A stretch of 64,000 nt of DNA from Multifurca ochricompacta. Taxonomy: Eukaryota; Basidiomycota; Agaricomycetes; Russulales; Russulaceae. The position numbers and the translations under genes were made by a program. The stretch is from the NCBI GenBank assembly GCA_022496185.1, contig WTXG01000065.1:111631-175630 (forward strand). The letters run 5' to 3'. The stretch's first letter is position 1. Each line of letters begins with the position of its first letter. Below the pieces are notes generated by a model. That model was not told where the DNA came from, made no database searches, and saw nothing but the letters and a program-made list of their open reading frames with translations. Below, piece by piece: positions 53,312 through 64,000 of the stretch.

Positions 53312-55810
53312 CACGTCCTACAGCTGCACTGTCTGTGAGGACTTCTTGTAACCCCAGTGTTCCTTGTATGAGCCGCTCTGCGGTCCTAGATAACCTTGGT
53401 TTTGAGCATGTATCCTTGTTAGTGACTAGAAATGCTAGATCACCTTCTATTGTGCTCAAAGCAGAACTCATTGGACGAAACACTAGGAAGAAAATCAGTG
53501 CACGTGCCCTAATAGATAGTGGGGCAGAAGGATTAATAATCCACCAAGACTATGCCAAAGCACATCACCTAACCTTGAGCACCCTTGCCAAGCCTCTCCG
53601 AGTCAAGAATGTGGATGGAACTAGTAATGCTAATGGAGCCATTTACCACACCACAACCCAAATCCTACAACTACCCCTCCGAGACCAATACCATGAAGAA
53701 CTTGCAGAGTTCTATGTCACTAATATAGGGGACCATGACATTATCTTAGGAACTGACTGGCTACGTTGCCACAACCCAGAAGTAAACTGGAAAGATGACA
53801 CCCTGACCTTAAAACATTGCCCCACATCCTGCACCCTTACCATGACCCCTCTGACCTTTGCTTCAACACACCCCTCTTGCCCACTCTGTCTACAATCACA
53901 GTAAACCCCTGATGGACCAGACACTCATAGCAGCAGCAGAAACCTTTGCAGCCCTAATCACAGATCACCCCATGATTACTCCAGAAGAAGTACCTCCCAA
54001 ATTCATTGTCCACATCCGTGCCAAGACCACCATGTCTACTCAGATTGCTGCAGATCAAGTAAAGACCCCTACATCCTTAGAAGACCAACTCCCTCCTGAA
54101 TACCTTGCATACCGATCTGTCTTTGAAGAGAAAGCCTCTCAACGTTTGCCACAGCACCAACCATGGGACCATGCCATAGAACTCAAACCAGATGCCAAAG
54201 TGCGAGACTGCGGCATCTACAAGCTCACCCCTGAAGAACAGAAAGCCCTGGACATTTTCTTAAATGACCACCTTGCCAAGGGATATATCAGAGAATCCAA
54301 GTCCCCCATTGCTAGCCCCTTCTTCTTTGTAAAAAAGAAGGATGGAAAACTACGTCCTGTCCAAGATTATCAAGCCTTGAATGAAATCACAGTAAAGAAT
54401 GCTACCCCCTACCCTTGATCCCAGAACTCATTGACAAACTCACCATGCTCACTACTTCACCAAGTTTGATATCCACTGGGGATATAACAATATCGTATCA
54501 AAGAAGGAGATGAATGGAAAGCCGCCTTTAAGACCAACGAGGTCTCTTTGAACCCCTTGTCATGTTCTTTGGACTCTGTAACTCCCCTGCCACATTCCAA
54601 GCCTTCATGAATAGAGCCTTCAAGATCTCCTTGCCACTGACCATGTTGTCATCTATATGGACGACATCTTAATATTTACAGACACCATGGAACACCACAG
54701 AACACTTACTCACCAAGTCCTCCATGCCTCCAGCAGTTTGACTTATATCTAAAGCCTGAGAAATGTACCTTGCTCAAACAACCATTGACTATCTGGGCCT
54801 AGTCATCACAGCTGGCCGTGTCCAGATGGACCCTGCTAAATTAGAAGGTATTATGAAATGGCCTCCCCCACGCACCCTGAAACAACTCCAAGCCTTCCTT
54901 GGATTCTGCAACTTCTACTGACATTTTATCAAAGACTTCTCCCTTATTGCCCGCCCCCTCCATGATCTCACCAAGAAAGATACCCCTTTCCTCTGGACTT
55001 CTGACCATGACCTTGCCTTTTCCACCCTACAGAATGCTTTCACCACTGCCCCTGTCCTGCCCTCCCTGACCATACTAAAGCCTTCCGTGTCATCACTGAT
55101 GCCAGTGACTTTGCATTGGTGCTATCCTTGAACAACCAATGAACTCAATCACTACCATCCCCTTGCTTTCCTATCCAAGTCCATGCTGGATGCTGAACGC
55201 AACTATGACATCCATGACAAAGAACTTCTTGCCATTGTTCGTGCTCTGGACACCTGGAGACACTACCTTGAGGGCGCGGCCCTTCCCTTTGAGGTGTGGA
55301 CTGACCACAACAACCTGACTTACTTCCACTCCAAGCAGAAGCTCTCCCGCCACCAAGCATGGTGGGCCCTTGAACTGTCTCGATACAACTTCACCATTGT
55401 TCACAAACCTGGCTCTTTCAACAAATCTGATGCTCTGTCCCGGCATCCAGACCATAAAGAGGGGATAGAGCATGACAATGATGAGTGCATACTCCTGGAC
55501 TCTAAGTTTTTTCGCATTCAGGCCATGAAAACCACAGTCACAACAACTCATGACTCCACTCTACACCACAGAATCAAAGACTGCCAAGACCATGACAACG
55601 AAGTCACCCAAGCCCTGACCACCATCTTGCACAACAGGCCACGATCCCTCACCAAAGGACTGGAGGACTGGAACCTAGAGAATGGCCTAATCCTACATAA
55701 AGGCCAAGTCTACATCCCCAAATCCCAAGAACTACAAAGAGACATTGTAAAGTTACACCATGATTCCATTGCCACAGGACATCCAGGCAGATGGAAGACC
55801 TATGAACTAG

Positions 55811-57070
55811 TGTTACGCTCAGCGGAGCGTTCTGTGCGGCATGCACGGGTCGGCATGGGTCCATTACCTCAGCCACGAGCCTAGCACAATAAGGCTAGAC
55901 TCTGGGCACTGTCTAGCTTCAGAATTGGTCAAGGTTTGGTGCTATAATCAAGCACAGAGGGAGACGGGATGAGCCAGCCAAAGGGAGCTAATCCCCTAAG
56001 GCTGTTAAGTGGGGACAGGGCCCAGCTGCTGTGCCGGAAGCACACCAAGTGCACTGGAGCCCTTAGGGAGTGGCAAAGGGGTTCAAAAGGAAGGGTACAC
56101 ACCCATTGCCAGAGGCAATGGGGGTCCCTGCAGGGATCTCAAGGACGCAAAAAAGGGGGAAAAGGCTTCTGATGTATTGGGGTCTAAGATCTCTAGGCTG
56201 AAGGCCCAAGAGGTCAAATCTAGGGTTGTACAAACTGTCTACAGGGTCTTATATACTGTATGGGGATCTGGTTTGTAGCTAATCAGGAACAGGGTCAGAG
56301 TCCTTATCATCCAATAGCAGATAAGATGTCAAATATAGTCCATGATAAGGATAAGCCTTATCAGAAGCATAATCATGTGGGACAGCCCCACAGGAGTCAT
56401 ATCAGTGTGGGAGGATTCCCACCAGGGTCAGGGGTAAATGGGGAGATAACAGGTCCCACAGGAGTCAGGGTGGATGTGGGAATACTCCCACAGGAATCAG
56501 AGAAGCGAATGATAAGCCAGATGGGCCATGTGATCAGAAAGGGGTAAATGATCAGATGAAGATGCTGTGATCAGGGTCAGGGATCACATGGTCCAAAGTC
56601 ACATGGTCAGGGATCACATGGTCAAGGATCACATGGCCAAGGGTCACATGGCCAGGAGTCACATGACTGGCAGAGGGTCAAGTACAAGCCAAAGTCGTCT
56701 AGTTGTCTGGACTGGTCAGATTGGCAGGGACAATGTCAGGGGTTCCTATGGGTGTCAAGCACAGGGACAGGGTCAGGAGCAGTGGCCAAGGCATAAGCCA
56801 AGGCAGCAAGGAAGGGTGGTGTACATCCAACAGTGTAGCAGCATAACTACCAGCAGGTTAGGTGTAAATGGCAGCAAGGGAGGTCAGTCCTATGAACAAT
56901 GTCACAGGAACAGGGTAGGGTCCTGGGCACACAGGCCACAGGCATCAAGGAAGGTCCCAAGGCAACAGGCCAAGGGCATCAAAGAGTGGTCCAGAGAAGG
57001 AGGAGATCAAGGATGGTGCAAAGAATAAGGCATGGTGTGCAGGGTCAGGAAAAAGAGTAGGGTCGTAACA
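55811..57070 (+). repeat. Solo LTR, family E, uninterrupted copy
   Basis: TGTTACGCTCAGCGG to GGGTCGTAACA, 1260 bp, flanked by ACTAG (55806-55810 and 57071-57075). Same family as 34751-50912. The middle and right parts are nearly identical; the first 400 bp are more diverged, with length differences. Confidence 0.94.
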
Positions 57071-57788
57071 ACTAGTATCACAAGAATTTTGGTGGCCAGG
57101 GATGTCCTCCTTTGTCAAAGAATATGTGGATGGATGTGCCACCTGTCAAGAAACCAAAGTTTGACCTCAACTACCCATCCCCTTGCAACCCAACCAAGTT
57201 CCAACTCGAGTATGGGGAACAATCACCATGGACTTCATCACAGACTTACCCCTGTCTCAGTCATACGACTCCCTATTTGTGGTGGTGGACCGATTCAGTA
57301 AAGCCACCATCATTGTTCCTTGCACCAAAGATATCACTGCTCCAGAAACCTCCAAACTATTCCTTGAACATGTATGGAGACACACTGGCCTCCCAGACCA
57401 AGTCATCTCTGATCGAGGCCCCCAGTTTGCATCCAAAGTCATGAAGGAAATGTGGAGCAAGCTAGGAGTACAATCATCCTTGAGCACTGCCTATCACCCC
57501 CAGACTGATGGAGAGACTGAACGAGTCAACCAAGAACTAGAACAATACCTCCATGTCTTTTGCAACTTCCAACAAGATGACTGGGCAGAACTGATCCCTT
57601 TATGGAGTTCGCCCACAATGCTAGAACTCACAGTGCTACTAAAAGATCTCCCTTTGAAATCTGGTATGGCTTCCAACCAGAGTTTATTCCCCCACTCCAT
57701 TTTGCCACCCCTATCCCATCGATTGAAGAAAGACTCTGCACCCTAGAAACTATCCGTAGTGAAGTAGCTGCTGCCCTCCAGGTGGCTG

Positions 57789-58290
57789 TGTTGAACACAG
57801 AAGATGTTCGGTGATGCTTCAGGCATCAGGTGATTAGATTAGCTACTTTGTAGATTAGATTAGATACCGGAGTTTCGGACTATTTACAATATCATTATTA
57901 CTTTCTTTCTCACATTCCGCAGTAGCTGACTGATGCACCAGATAACATGTGATTTCTGTAGTGGCCAATGGCCTTTGTCCCTCATGTTTATTGTTTGGAC
58001 TTTGTCCGGCACTTGTGGACTTATTCCCAGTGCACAGACCACCCCTTGATTAGTATATAAGGGTGTCTATTTCATCTCTTACACTTCAGAGTTTCTTCTA
58101 CCTCTGAAGTGTAAGTTCCTACTCTACTATCTATCATACCTTAGGACTAACTCTTGTATATAGGACTTGTCTTTGTCTAGGTCAGTAGTATAGTATTATA
58201 GAGTTTCTTCTACCTCTGAAGCGACTTGTCTTTGTCTAGCCTAACCCGCTAACCTTACAGTCAGTATGCTGCGCACATGCCTGTTTCACA
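57789..58290 (+). repeat. Solo Copia LTR, family C
   Basis: TGTTGAACACAGAAG to GCCTGTTTCACA, 502 bp, flanked by GGCTG (57784-57788 and 58291-58295). TATATAAGGGTG and two copies of the hairpin AGAGTTTCTTCTACCTCTGA. Confidence 0.94.
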
Positions 58291-58830
58291 GGCTGCAGAA
58301 CTCATGAAACAGTTGAGACCAGATGGACCCCTCCATGCTTTCAAAACAGGGGAGCTGGTTTGGTTGGAAGGGACAAATATATGCACCACTCACCCCAAAG
58401 CCAAACTCAGCCCCTGACACCATGGTCCTTTTAAAGTCATACACTCTGGCCCTGTTAACTGCAAGCTTGAACTCCCTAAGTCATGGCGCATCCACCCAGT
58501 CTTTCACAACTCTCTCCTGTCCCATTACAAAGAAACCCCAGTCCATGGACCCAACTTCACTCAACCACCACCAGAACTTGTGAATGGGGAAGACCATTAT
58601 GAGATAGAGACCATCTTACAGTCTGCTCACACCCCTAACAGAAAGGGCATCTGTTACCTTGTCAAATGGAAAGGCTACCCTGCCTCAGAAAACTCTTGGG
58701 TCCCCTTCACTGAAATGAAGAATGCCATGACCCTGCTTCGAGACTTCCATCATCGACACCCTGCCCTGCCTAGACCCCCACACCTCTGACAAACTTGCTG
58801 TGGCACAGCAAGGCCCTAAAGAGGGGATAG

Positions 58831-60862
58831 TGTCATGAACTGACACCCTAGAAAACCTCCTGACCCCCCAGAAATCCCCAGACACTCCCAAAGACCTTGT
58901 AGAACCCTCAGAGATGAAGATAACCCTAGATTAAGACCAGAGAAGGGCTGGTCCAGACCAGGGCCAGACTCCTGCCAAATTGGAGACCTGTAGTGAATAG
59001 CAGGGGTAACCCCCGGGTATCTTCATTGGTACCTGTACCCGTACCTGTACCCATCGCTACAGGTACGGGTAACCCACAGGTTACCTGCAGGTCACCTGCA
59101 GGTTACCTGTGTAAATGCGTGCAAGTTTTTTGCTTGCACCACGCATTTCAGATAACCGGCCCGGGCCATCCCAGTCAAGGAGATACACAATGCATTCATT
59201 TGTGGCTACTCAGGATCCTTCAAAGATTCCTGTTTTATATTCATAAGATTAAGATAATTCATTATTCTATTGTTGTTTTATTATTCTGGTTTCAATTTTA
59301 TACAAGCGCAACTAAAATCCACCCCAATATACAAAGATGATTAGATAGATGTTATAGAACATTGATGAAAAGCCTGTCAGATAACTGCATAGAATGCAAA
59401 AATAATTGACAAATGCATAGTGATTTGCAGGGGTAACCCCTGGATATTTGTTTTGATACCCAGGTTACCCATAAAATGAAACGCGTGCAAGTTCTTTACT
59501 TGCATCGCGCATTTCGGACACCCAGCCCGGTCCATCCCAGTCAAGGAGATACACACTTGGATACAACACGTTCATTTGTGGCTACTCAGGATCCCTCAAT
59601 AATTGCTGATTTATGTTCAGAAGATTAAGTTTATTCTTTATTTACATTATTATTTTATTTCATTTTGTGGAACAGGCATGGCACAGGCTTGTACTTTAGA
59701 TGTACTATATCAGCTACTAGATTAAATGAACGTGTTATCTCGTTATCTCGTTTAATGATGTAATTTGATCATATGTCAGATCTTAGATGTATATTCTATG
59801 TATCTAATTAATTTGTGAACGCATTTCTGTTGTGTTATCTATGCATGATCACAATCTTGTTGGACCAATGGAAAATCAAAGCCATGATTGTTAAGTCAAC
59901 CTTCCTTAATAGGAAGGAGATCAGACCAATATGCTGGTCCATGCGATGCAATGTAGTCACTGCTCTATGCAGCCTGTAGATACACGCGGGCCTTGTTTCA
60001 GTAAAATAAATTGATAATTAGATTATAGAATAGTCTAAAGTAGTCTAGAGTGTATTTTAGATAGTGCCAGACTGGCAGAATTGATTGCGCGTTAATAAAA
60101 CAGATGCATCATGATTTTCAAGAGAGTGGATCACTGATAACACTTTTATTTTACATCACACTGTTGATCTGCTTTGATATTTCATAGGATAACACTAGAA
60201 TCTATTTACAGAAACCCTGTAGCATACATCAAATTAAATCTTGTCATTTGTTTGCTACAGATGTATTTTATCATTACATTTCTGCTGATCTTGTCAATGA
60301 CTGATGACCACTTATACCTGCCAAACCTGCTGCGTGGGTACAGGTTTCTGGCGGGTTGGGAGTTGTATACCCATACCCGTACCCATCAAAACCCACGGTG
60401 CTTACCCGCGCGGGTATGAAAACCCTTGCTGATCCCTAGAGACCTGTGGGAAGAGTACTAACAGAACCCCACAATGCCTAAACAGCAGTCCACAAACTGC
60501 GGACTGCAGACTGTGGATTTCTAAGCCCAAAAGTGGGGCTATTCTCATTGGTGGATCAGTAGGGAGTTAAAGCAAAGTTAACCCCCCCTAAAGTAGGTGC
60601 ACAGACCAAAGTCCCGGTTGTAATTACGTATATAAACCCTTTGGGAATAGAATGGACAGCTCCAGACTGTCCACTTGTGATCCGGTTCCTGATTACCTAG
60701 GAGATTAGCCCCACCTTGTGGAAGGCTTCTCATCCCTTGCCCTCAAGCTGTTTGCTTCATCTCTCTTGCACTTTCACCCTCACTCTCATCCCTTGCCCAC
60801 TTCCAAATCTCTTCCCTTTGCATACAACCCACTGTCCAGGCAGTCGACAGTGAGTTGTAACA
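58831..60862 (+). repeat. 3' LTR of G3, split by a hAT insertion
   Basis: Parts 58831-58990 and 60447-60862 give about 576 bp, matching the 5' LTR. The hAT sits between two copies of GAGACCTG. Confidence 0.93.
58991..60438. mobile_element. Complete non-autonomous hAT element (1448 bp)
   Basis: Flanked by the 8 bp duplication GAGACCTG (58983-58990, 60439-60446), the hallmark of hAT. Ends TAGTGAATAGCAGGGGTAA and, inverted, TAGGGATCAGCAAGGG. Subterminal palindromes of GGGTA/TACCC type lie at both ends (CCCGTACCTGTACCC, ACCCGCGCGGGTATG). Two related internal units start near 59110 and 59480. No coding capacity. Second copy (truncated) at 1550-2527. Confidence 0.92.
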
Positions 60863-61018
60863 AAGCCTATGTAAATATGCTACAAGAATTAAGTTGCTAT
60901 CACATTATTGAAAGCATCTAAGCCTCTACACATACAAGGTGAGATGGAGTAGTAAAGTAGCATCTAAAGTACAGTCTGCGCCATGCCTGATTCTTCACTA
61001 ACCTCAGGCTGTGTTCAT

Positions 61019-61455
61019 TAATATTAGCCCCATTGAACACCTCTGGGTGGATCTGAAGAAGGATCTTAACCAGTCAAGGGGGTACCTGAGTTGTGGGAGA
61101 GGGTGGTGGAGGAGTGGAATAAAAATGCACCAGAATAATGGCAAAATGTTATAGAAAGGATGACTAAAAGGATATAAGCAGTTACCAAGGCAAAAAGGGG
61201 TGAAATAAAGTAGTAATTGGGCAGATAGTGGATTCAAAAGGCAGGTCAAAAAACCATCCCAATGTTTGATTGATTTGATTTGATCATAAAATGCTTATAT
61301 CATGGCTGATTGCTTTGATCCAAATTTGGCATGGTAGCCAGGAAGCAAGGAATTCAGACATACAGCCACACCATAACCAGATTCCTAAATGCTGAGGTGC
61401 TATAGAGTGAATACTAGAAATGGTGCAAACATCAGGACATTTTTTTGACCCACTG
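61019..61455 (-). mobile_element. Tc1/mariner end fragment
   Basis: Matches the outer 410 bp of the right foldback arm (22000-22424), from ATTAGCCCCATTG to the terminus CACTG, followed by TA. It carries the outward-reading remains HLWVDLKKDL. The left part is missing. Confidence 0.85.
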
Positions 61456-61611
61456 TACTAAGGTTATCACTAAGCTGCTGAGTAAATGAAAGAAAAATGT
61501 AATAAAGATAACATAAAAAGTCTGAAACTCTGGAATCTAATCTAATTTAATCTACTGCAGAAGCAAACCACTAGATGCCTGAAGCATCTCCAGACATGTC
61601 CTGTGTCAACA
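61456..61611 (-). repeat. Family C Copia LTR fragment
   Basis: Minus strand reads TGTTGACACAGGACATGTCT from 61611 and follows the LTR at 14637 downwards (GATGCTTCAGGCATCTA, CAGAGTTTCAGACTTTTTAT). It stops at the TA where the Tc1 element entered. Confidence 0.8.
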
Positions 61612-62471
61612 CCAACAGTATCAGAGTCTGTCTGAAAGTGTCAAATATCTTTATTAAACAAAGCTGTGGGGGAAAAAGTGCTGTATTGTGCATTCCAGAC
61701 AGACTGGCCTGGTCCAAGGAGAAGGATTTTGGGAGTGTCAAGATTGCACTCAGACATAAGATTATCACCACATTCATTTGCGGCAACTCAAGATACTTTC
61801 GATAATTTGGTTTCATGTTCGGAAGAGTAAATGCATTTCAATTCTCAATTATCATCTTATTCCATTTTGATTTTATGCAAGCACAACTAAAACCATTACA
61901 GTTATACATTACAATTCCGCTTCTTTCGCATGCCCCTATGCTTTTCATTTTATGCCTCGCATTTCAGTCTGATTGACTTGTAGTTTACAATGTATGATTC
62001 TCTGGCCAGATCTTTGGCCTCTAGTTTTTACTTTATTTTGCTGTCTCCTATATTGACTCCTATAGTTAAATTGTATAGAAACCCTAGTAGTTTGTCTGAA
62101 ATCATTATCCAGTTTTTATCCCTTCTATCCACTTGTCTGCTTCGACTTAGTTCTCACAAAAGCGAATTTAACAATCATTTTACTCTTACTCGTGCTCGCT
62201 CTGCTCTCAGGTCGATTTCCATGCTATTGCCAACTGTACCGGCAAATTCAGCTCGCCGTACTGGACTAACACCGGTACCCCCTAATTATAACCTATTCCC
62301 TCCAAGAAGAGCATATGAATTGGTCTGGGGGACTCATGGCTTGTGCCTGAGCTATCCTTACAACAACCAAGCTAAACACTGTCCTGCATACACACATGCA
62401 AAGTAGGCCCCTTGGATTTTAGAATACCCATGAAAAGATGTTACTCCGAAAGCAGTTTCATACTTGTAGCT
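61612..62471. other. Flank of the ankyrin gene
   Basis: 61755-61890 is a diverged scrap of the non-autonomous hAT unit (CATTCATTTGCGGCAACTCA, TGCAAGCACAACTAAAACC). An open frame at 61990-62406 (+) starts MYDSLARSLASSFYFILLSP, but I recognise nothing in it. The region also contains the 3' flank of the minus-strand ankyrin gene. Confidence 0.5.
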
Positions 62472-64000
62472 CTACACATTAATCCTCGCACCATACTCAA
62501 TCAGCCATTTCTCAGTCTCCAAATGCCCATTGGATGCCGCTGCCTGCAGAGCATATCCATATTTGCCGCCCTTCGCATTGACATCAGCACCATTGTCTAG
62601 CAGCGATTTCATGATCCCCAAATCCCCCTTTAATGCCGCTGCCTGCAGAGCATATCCATAATGGCCACCCTCCGCATTGACATCAGCACCATGGTCTAGC
62701 AGCGACTTCACTATCTCCAAATGTCCATTGAATGCCGCTTCCTGCAGAGCATATCCATAACTACCACCCTTTGCATTGACATCAGCACCATGGTCTAGCA
62801 GCAATTGCACGACCTCCAAATGTCCATTGGATGCCGCTGCCTGCAGAGCATATCCATAATAACCGCCCATTGCATTGACATCAGCACCATGGTCTAGCAG
62901 TGACTTTACGATCAGCAAATGTCCATTGAATGCCGCTGCCTGCAGAGCATATCCATAACTGCCGCCCATTGCATTGACATCAGCACCATGGTCTAACAGC
63001 GACTCCACGATCTCCAAATGTCCATTGCGGACCGCTACCTGCAGAGCATATCCATAATCACTGTCTTTTGCATTGACATCAGCACCATGGCCTAGCAGCG
63101 ACTTCACGATCTCCAAATGTCCATTGCAGATTGCTGCCTGCAGAGCATATCCATAACTGCTGCCCATCGGATTGACATCAGCGCCATGTTCTAGCAGCGA
63201 CTTCACGATCTCCAAATGTCCATTGAATGCCGCTTCCTGCAGAGCATATCCATAACTGCCGCCCATTGCATTGACATCAGAACCATGGTCTAGCAGCAAT
63301 TGCACGATCTCCAAATGCCCATTGCGTGCCGCTACCTGCAGAGCATATCTATAACTGCCGCCCATCGGATTGACATCAGCGCCATGGTCTAGCAGCAATT
63401 GCACGATCTCCAAATGTCCATTGGATGCTGCTGCCTGCAGAGCATATTCATAACTGCCGCCCATTGCATTGACATCAGCACCATGGCCTAGCAGTGACTT
63501 CACGATCTCCAAATGTCCATTGGATGCTGCTGCCTGTAGAGAATATCCATAATGGCCGCCCATTGCATTGACATCAGCACCATGGTCTAGCAGCGACTTC
63601 ACGATCTCCAAATGTCCATTGAATGCCGCTGCCTGCAGAGCATATCCATAACTGCCGCCCTTCGCATTGACATCAGCACCATGGTCTAGCAGCGATTTCA
63701 CGATCTCCAAATGTCCATTGCGTACTGCTTCCTGCAGAGCATATCCATAACTGCTGCCCTTCGCATTAACATCAGCGCCATGTTCTAACAGCGATTGCAC
63801 GATCTCCAAATGTCCATCGTGTACCGCTGCCTGCAGAGCATATTCATAACTGCCGCCCTTTGCATTGACATTAGCGCCATGGCCTAGCAGCCATTTCACA
63901 ATCTCCCTTTGGCCTATCACGCATGCCGCTTGTAACGGTGTATCATATTTGCCACCTCGATAATTCACACTCCCAGGTTGCTTAATCCCCAGATATTCCA
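62472..64000 (-). CDS. Ankyrin-repeat protein, C-terminal part (5' end outside window)
   Basis: The frame is open from the window edge (GIKQPGSVNYRGGKYDTPLQ) to TAA just before 62472. It holds 15 ankyrin repeats of 33 aa, nearly identical to each other (consensus YGYALQAAASNGHLEIVKSL then LDHGADVNAKGGS). The last is degenerate (EKWLIEYGARINV) and closes the array. Variation is concentrated at a few positions: the three or four residues before NGHLEIV, the K/Q/E after it, the residue before HGADVN, and A/P-K/M/E after it. These lie on the binding face of ankyrin arrays. In basidiomycetes such arrays often end NACHT or NB-ARC proteins of innate-immunity type, but the N-terminus is not here, so that is inference. 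DNA repeats of 99 bp suggest recent unit duplication. Confidence 0.93.
   Translation of the reverse strand, partial: EYLGIKQPGSVNYRGGKYDTPLQAACVIGQREIVKWLLGHGANVNAKGGSYEYALQAAVHDGHLEIVQSLLEHGADVNAKGSSYGYALQEAVRNGHLEIVKSLLDHGADVNAKGGSYGYALQAAAFNGHLEIVKSLLDHGADVNAMGGHYGYSLQAAASNGHLEIVKSLLGHGADVNAMGGSYEYALQAAASNGHLEIVQLLLDHGADVNPMGGSYRYALQVAARNGHLEIVQLLLDHGSDVNAMGGSYGYALQEAAFNGHLEIVKSLLEHGADVNPMGSSYGYALQAAICNGHLEIVKSLLGHGADVNAKDSDYGYALQVAVRNGHLEIVESLLDHGADVNAMGGSYGYALQAAAFNGHLLIVKSLLDHGADVNAMGGYYGYALQAAASNGHLEVVQLLLDHGADVNAKGGSYGYALQEAAFNGHLEIVKSLLDHGADVNAEGGHYGYALQAAALKGDLGIMKSLLDNGADVNAKGGKYGYALQAAASNGHLETEKWLIEYGARINV

Larger units (their letters stand above)
53306..58789 (+). pseudogene. G3 pol, decayed and split by two solo LTRs
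   Basis: Protease ARALIDSGAEGLIIHQDY with the IILGTDWL end motif. RT SPFFFVKKKDGKLRPVQDYQ and YMDDILIFTD (around 54658). RNase [41 protein letters not shown]. Integrase: [10 protein letters not shown], solo LTR at 55811, then CATCQ, MDFITDLPLSQSYD, VISDRGPQFAS, HPQTDGETERVN. A solo Copia LTR at 57789 follows, then LVWLEGTNICTTHPKAKLSP and the chromodomain HYEIETILQSAHT, YLVKWKGYPASENSWVPF. Many one-base losses between 54400 and 55150, mostly in runs, break the frame; TGA also replaces Arg (after CQETKV and KLSP). Dead element. Confidence 0.9.
32197..60862 (+). mobile_element. Ty3/Gypsy chromovirus G3
   Basis: Flanked by AAGCC on both sides (32192-32196, 60863-60867). LTRs TGTCATGAACTG to GTTGTAACA. 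It has self-priming signals, two extra ORFs before gag, gag, pol with chromodomain, and polypurine tract AAAGAGGGGA. It contains four insertions: solo LTR 34751-50912 (with G2 and G1 inside), solo LTR 55811-57070, solo Copia LTR 57789-58290 and a hAT at 58991-60438. Without them it is about 9.27 kb. Heavily decayed. Confidence 0.94.
26290..60997 (+). mobile_element. Ty1/Copia element C3, outermost layer of a five-deep nest
   Basis: Flanked by CTAAC on both sides (26285-26289 and 60998-61002). It has a 348 bp 5' LTR, half-tRNA primer site, repeat-rich leader, one gag-pol frame, and a 3' LTR split by Gypsy G3. Without the G3 layer it is 6037 bp. Confidence 0.95.
31979..60997 (+). repeat. 3' LTR of C3, split by Gypsy G3
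   Basis: Left part 31979-32196 and right part 60868-60997 together give 348 bp, the same as the 5' LTR. G3 entered just behind the TATA box (TATATAAAAGCC), using AAGCC as target. The polypurine tract AAAGGGGAG precedes the LTR. Confidence 0.93.

Noticed and set aside
61990..62406. Open frame of 138 codons as a gene
   Set aside because: No recognisable domain, hydrophobic start followed by low-complexity composition, and it borders repeat scraps; not supported as a gene.

Overview
This is nuclear DNA of a filamentous fungus, most likely a basidiomycete (Agaricomycetes-type). The signs are short GT-AG introns of about 50-65 bp in gene fragments, chromodomain Ty3/Gypsy elements, Ty1/Copia elements primed by a half initiator-Met tRNA, basidiomycete-type hAT and LINE remnants, and a long ankyrin-repeat protein. 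The species cannot be named from sequence alone. Almost the whole window is transposable elements inserted into one another. The only clear non-transposon gene is the ankyrin-repeat gene at the right edge.

Layout. 1-1549: 3' end of a Gypsy element (zinc-knuckle ORF3 plus LTR) inserted in a non-autonomous hAT copy (1550-2527). 2528-14637: a minus-strand Copia element (LTR 14237-14637, gag 12295-13300, pol piece 2528-4171). It is broken by a half Gypsy LTR (11999-12294) and a 7.8 kb hAT element (4172-11998). The hAT has long inverted ends containing tRNA-like sequences, an intron-containing transposase gene, and between them decayed pieces of two host genes (ATP12-like and ALKBH1-like) plus a LINE remnant. 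15304-23956: Copia element C2, broken by three solo LTRs and a Tc1/mariner foldback palindrome. 23957-26289: LINE scrap, low-complexity DNA and an LTR-like piece.

26290-60997 is a five-deep nest, and every layer is proved by a matching target-site duplication: Copia C3 (CTAAC) contains Gypsy G3 (AAGCC), which contains a solo LTR (CCCAC), which contains Gypsy G2 (AGCAG), which contains Gypsy G1 (CGTGC). G3 also holds a second solo LTR of the same family, a solo Copia LTR and a 1.45 kb non-autonomous hAT. G1 is the youngest: its two 604 bp LTRs look identical and its gag, pol and third ORF are open.

61019-61611 holds a Tc1 end inside a Copia LTR piece. 62472-64000 is a 15-repeat ankyrin protein that runs off the window.

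How the parts work together. The three Gypsy elements share one life-cycle design: a TATA box, an RNA start about 32-35 bp further on whose first bases are complementary to the stretch just inside the 5' LTR (self-priming as in Tf1/Sushi), a conserved GATTTTT at the gag-pol junction with pol in the -1 frame, and a C-terminal chromodomain. Each carries a different extra ORF. The older elements decay in one characteristic way: Arg CGA codons became TGA stops and LTR pairs differ almost only at former CpG sites. This points to cytosine methylation with deamination (or a RIP-like process) acting on repeats.
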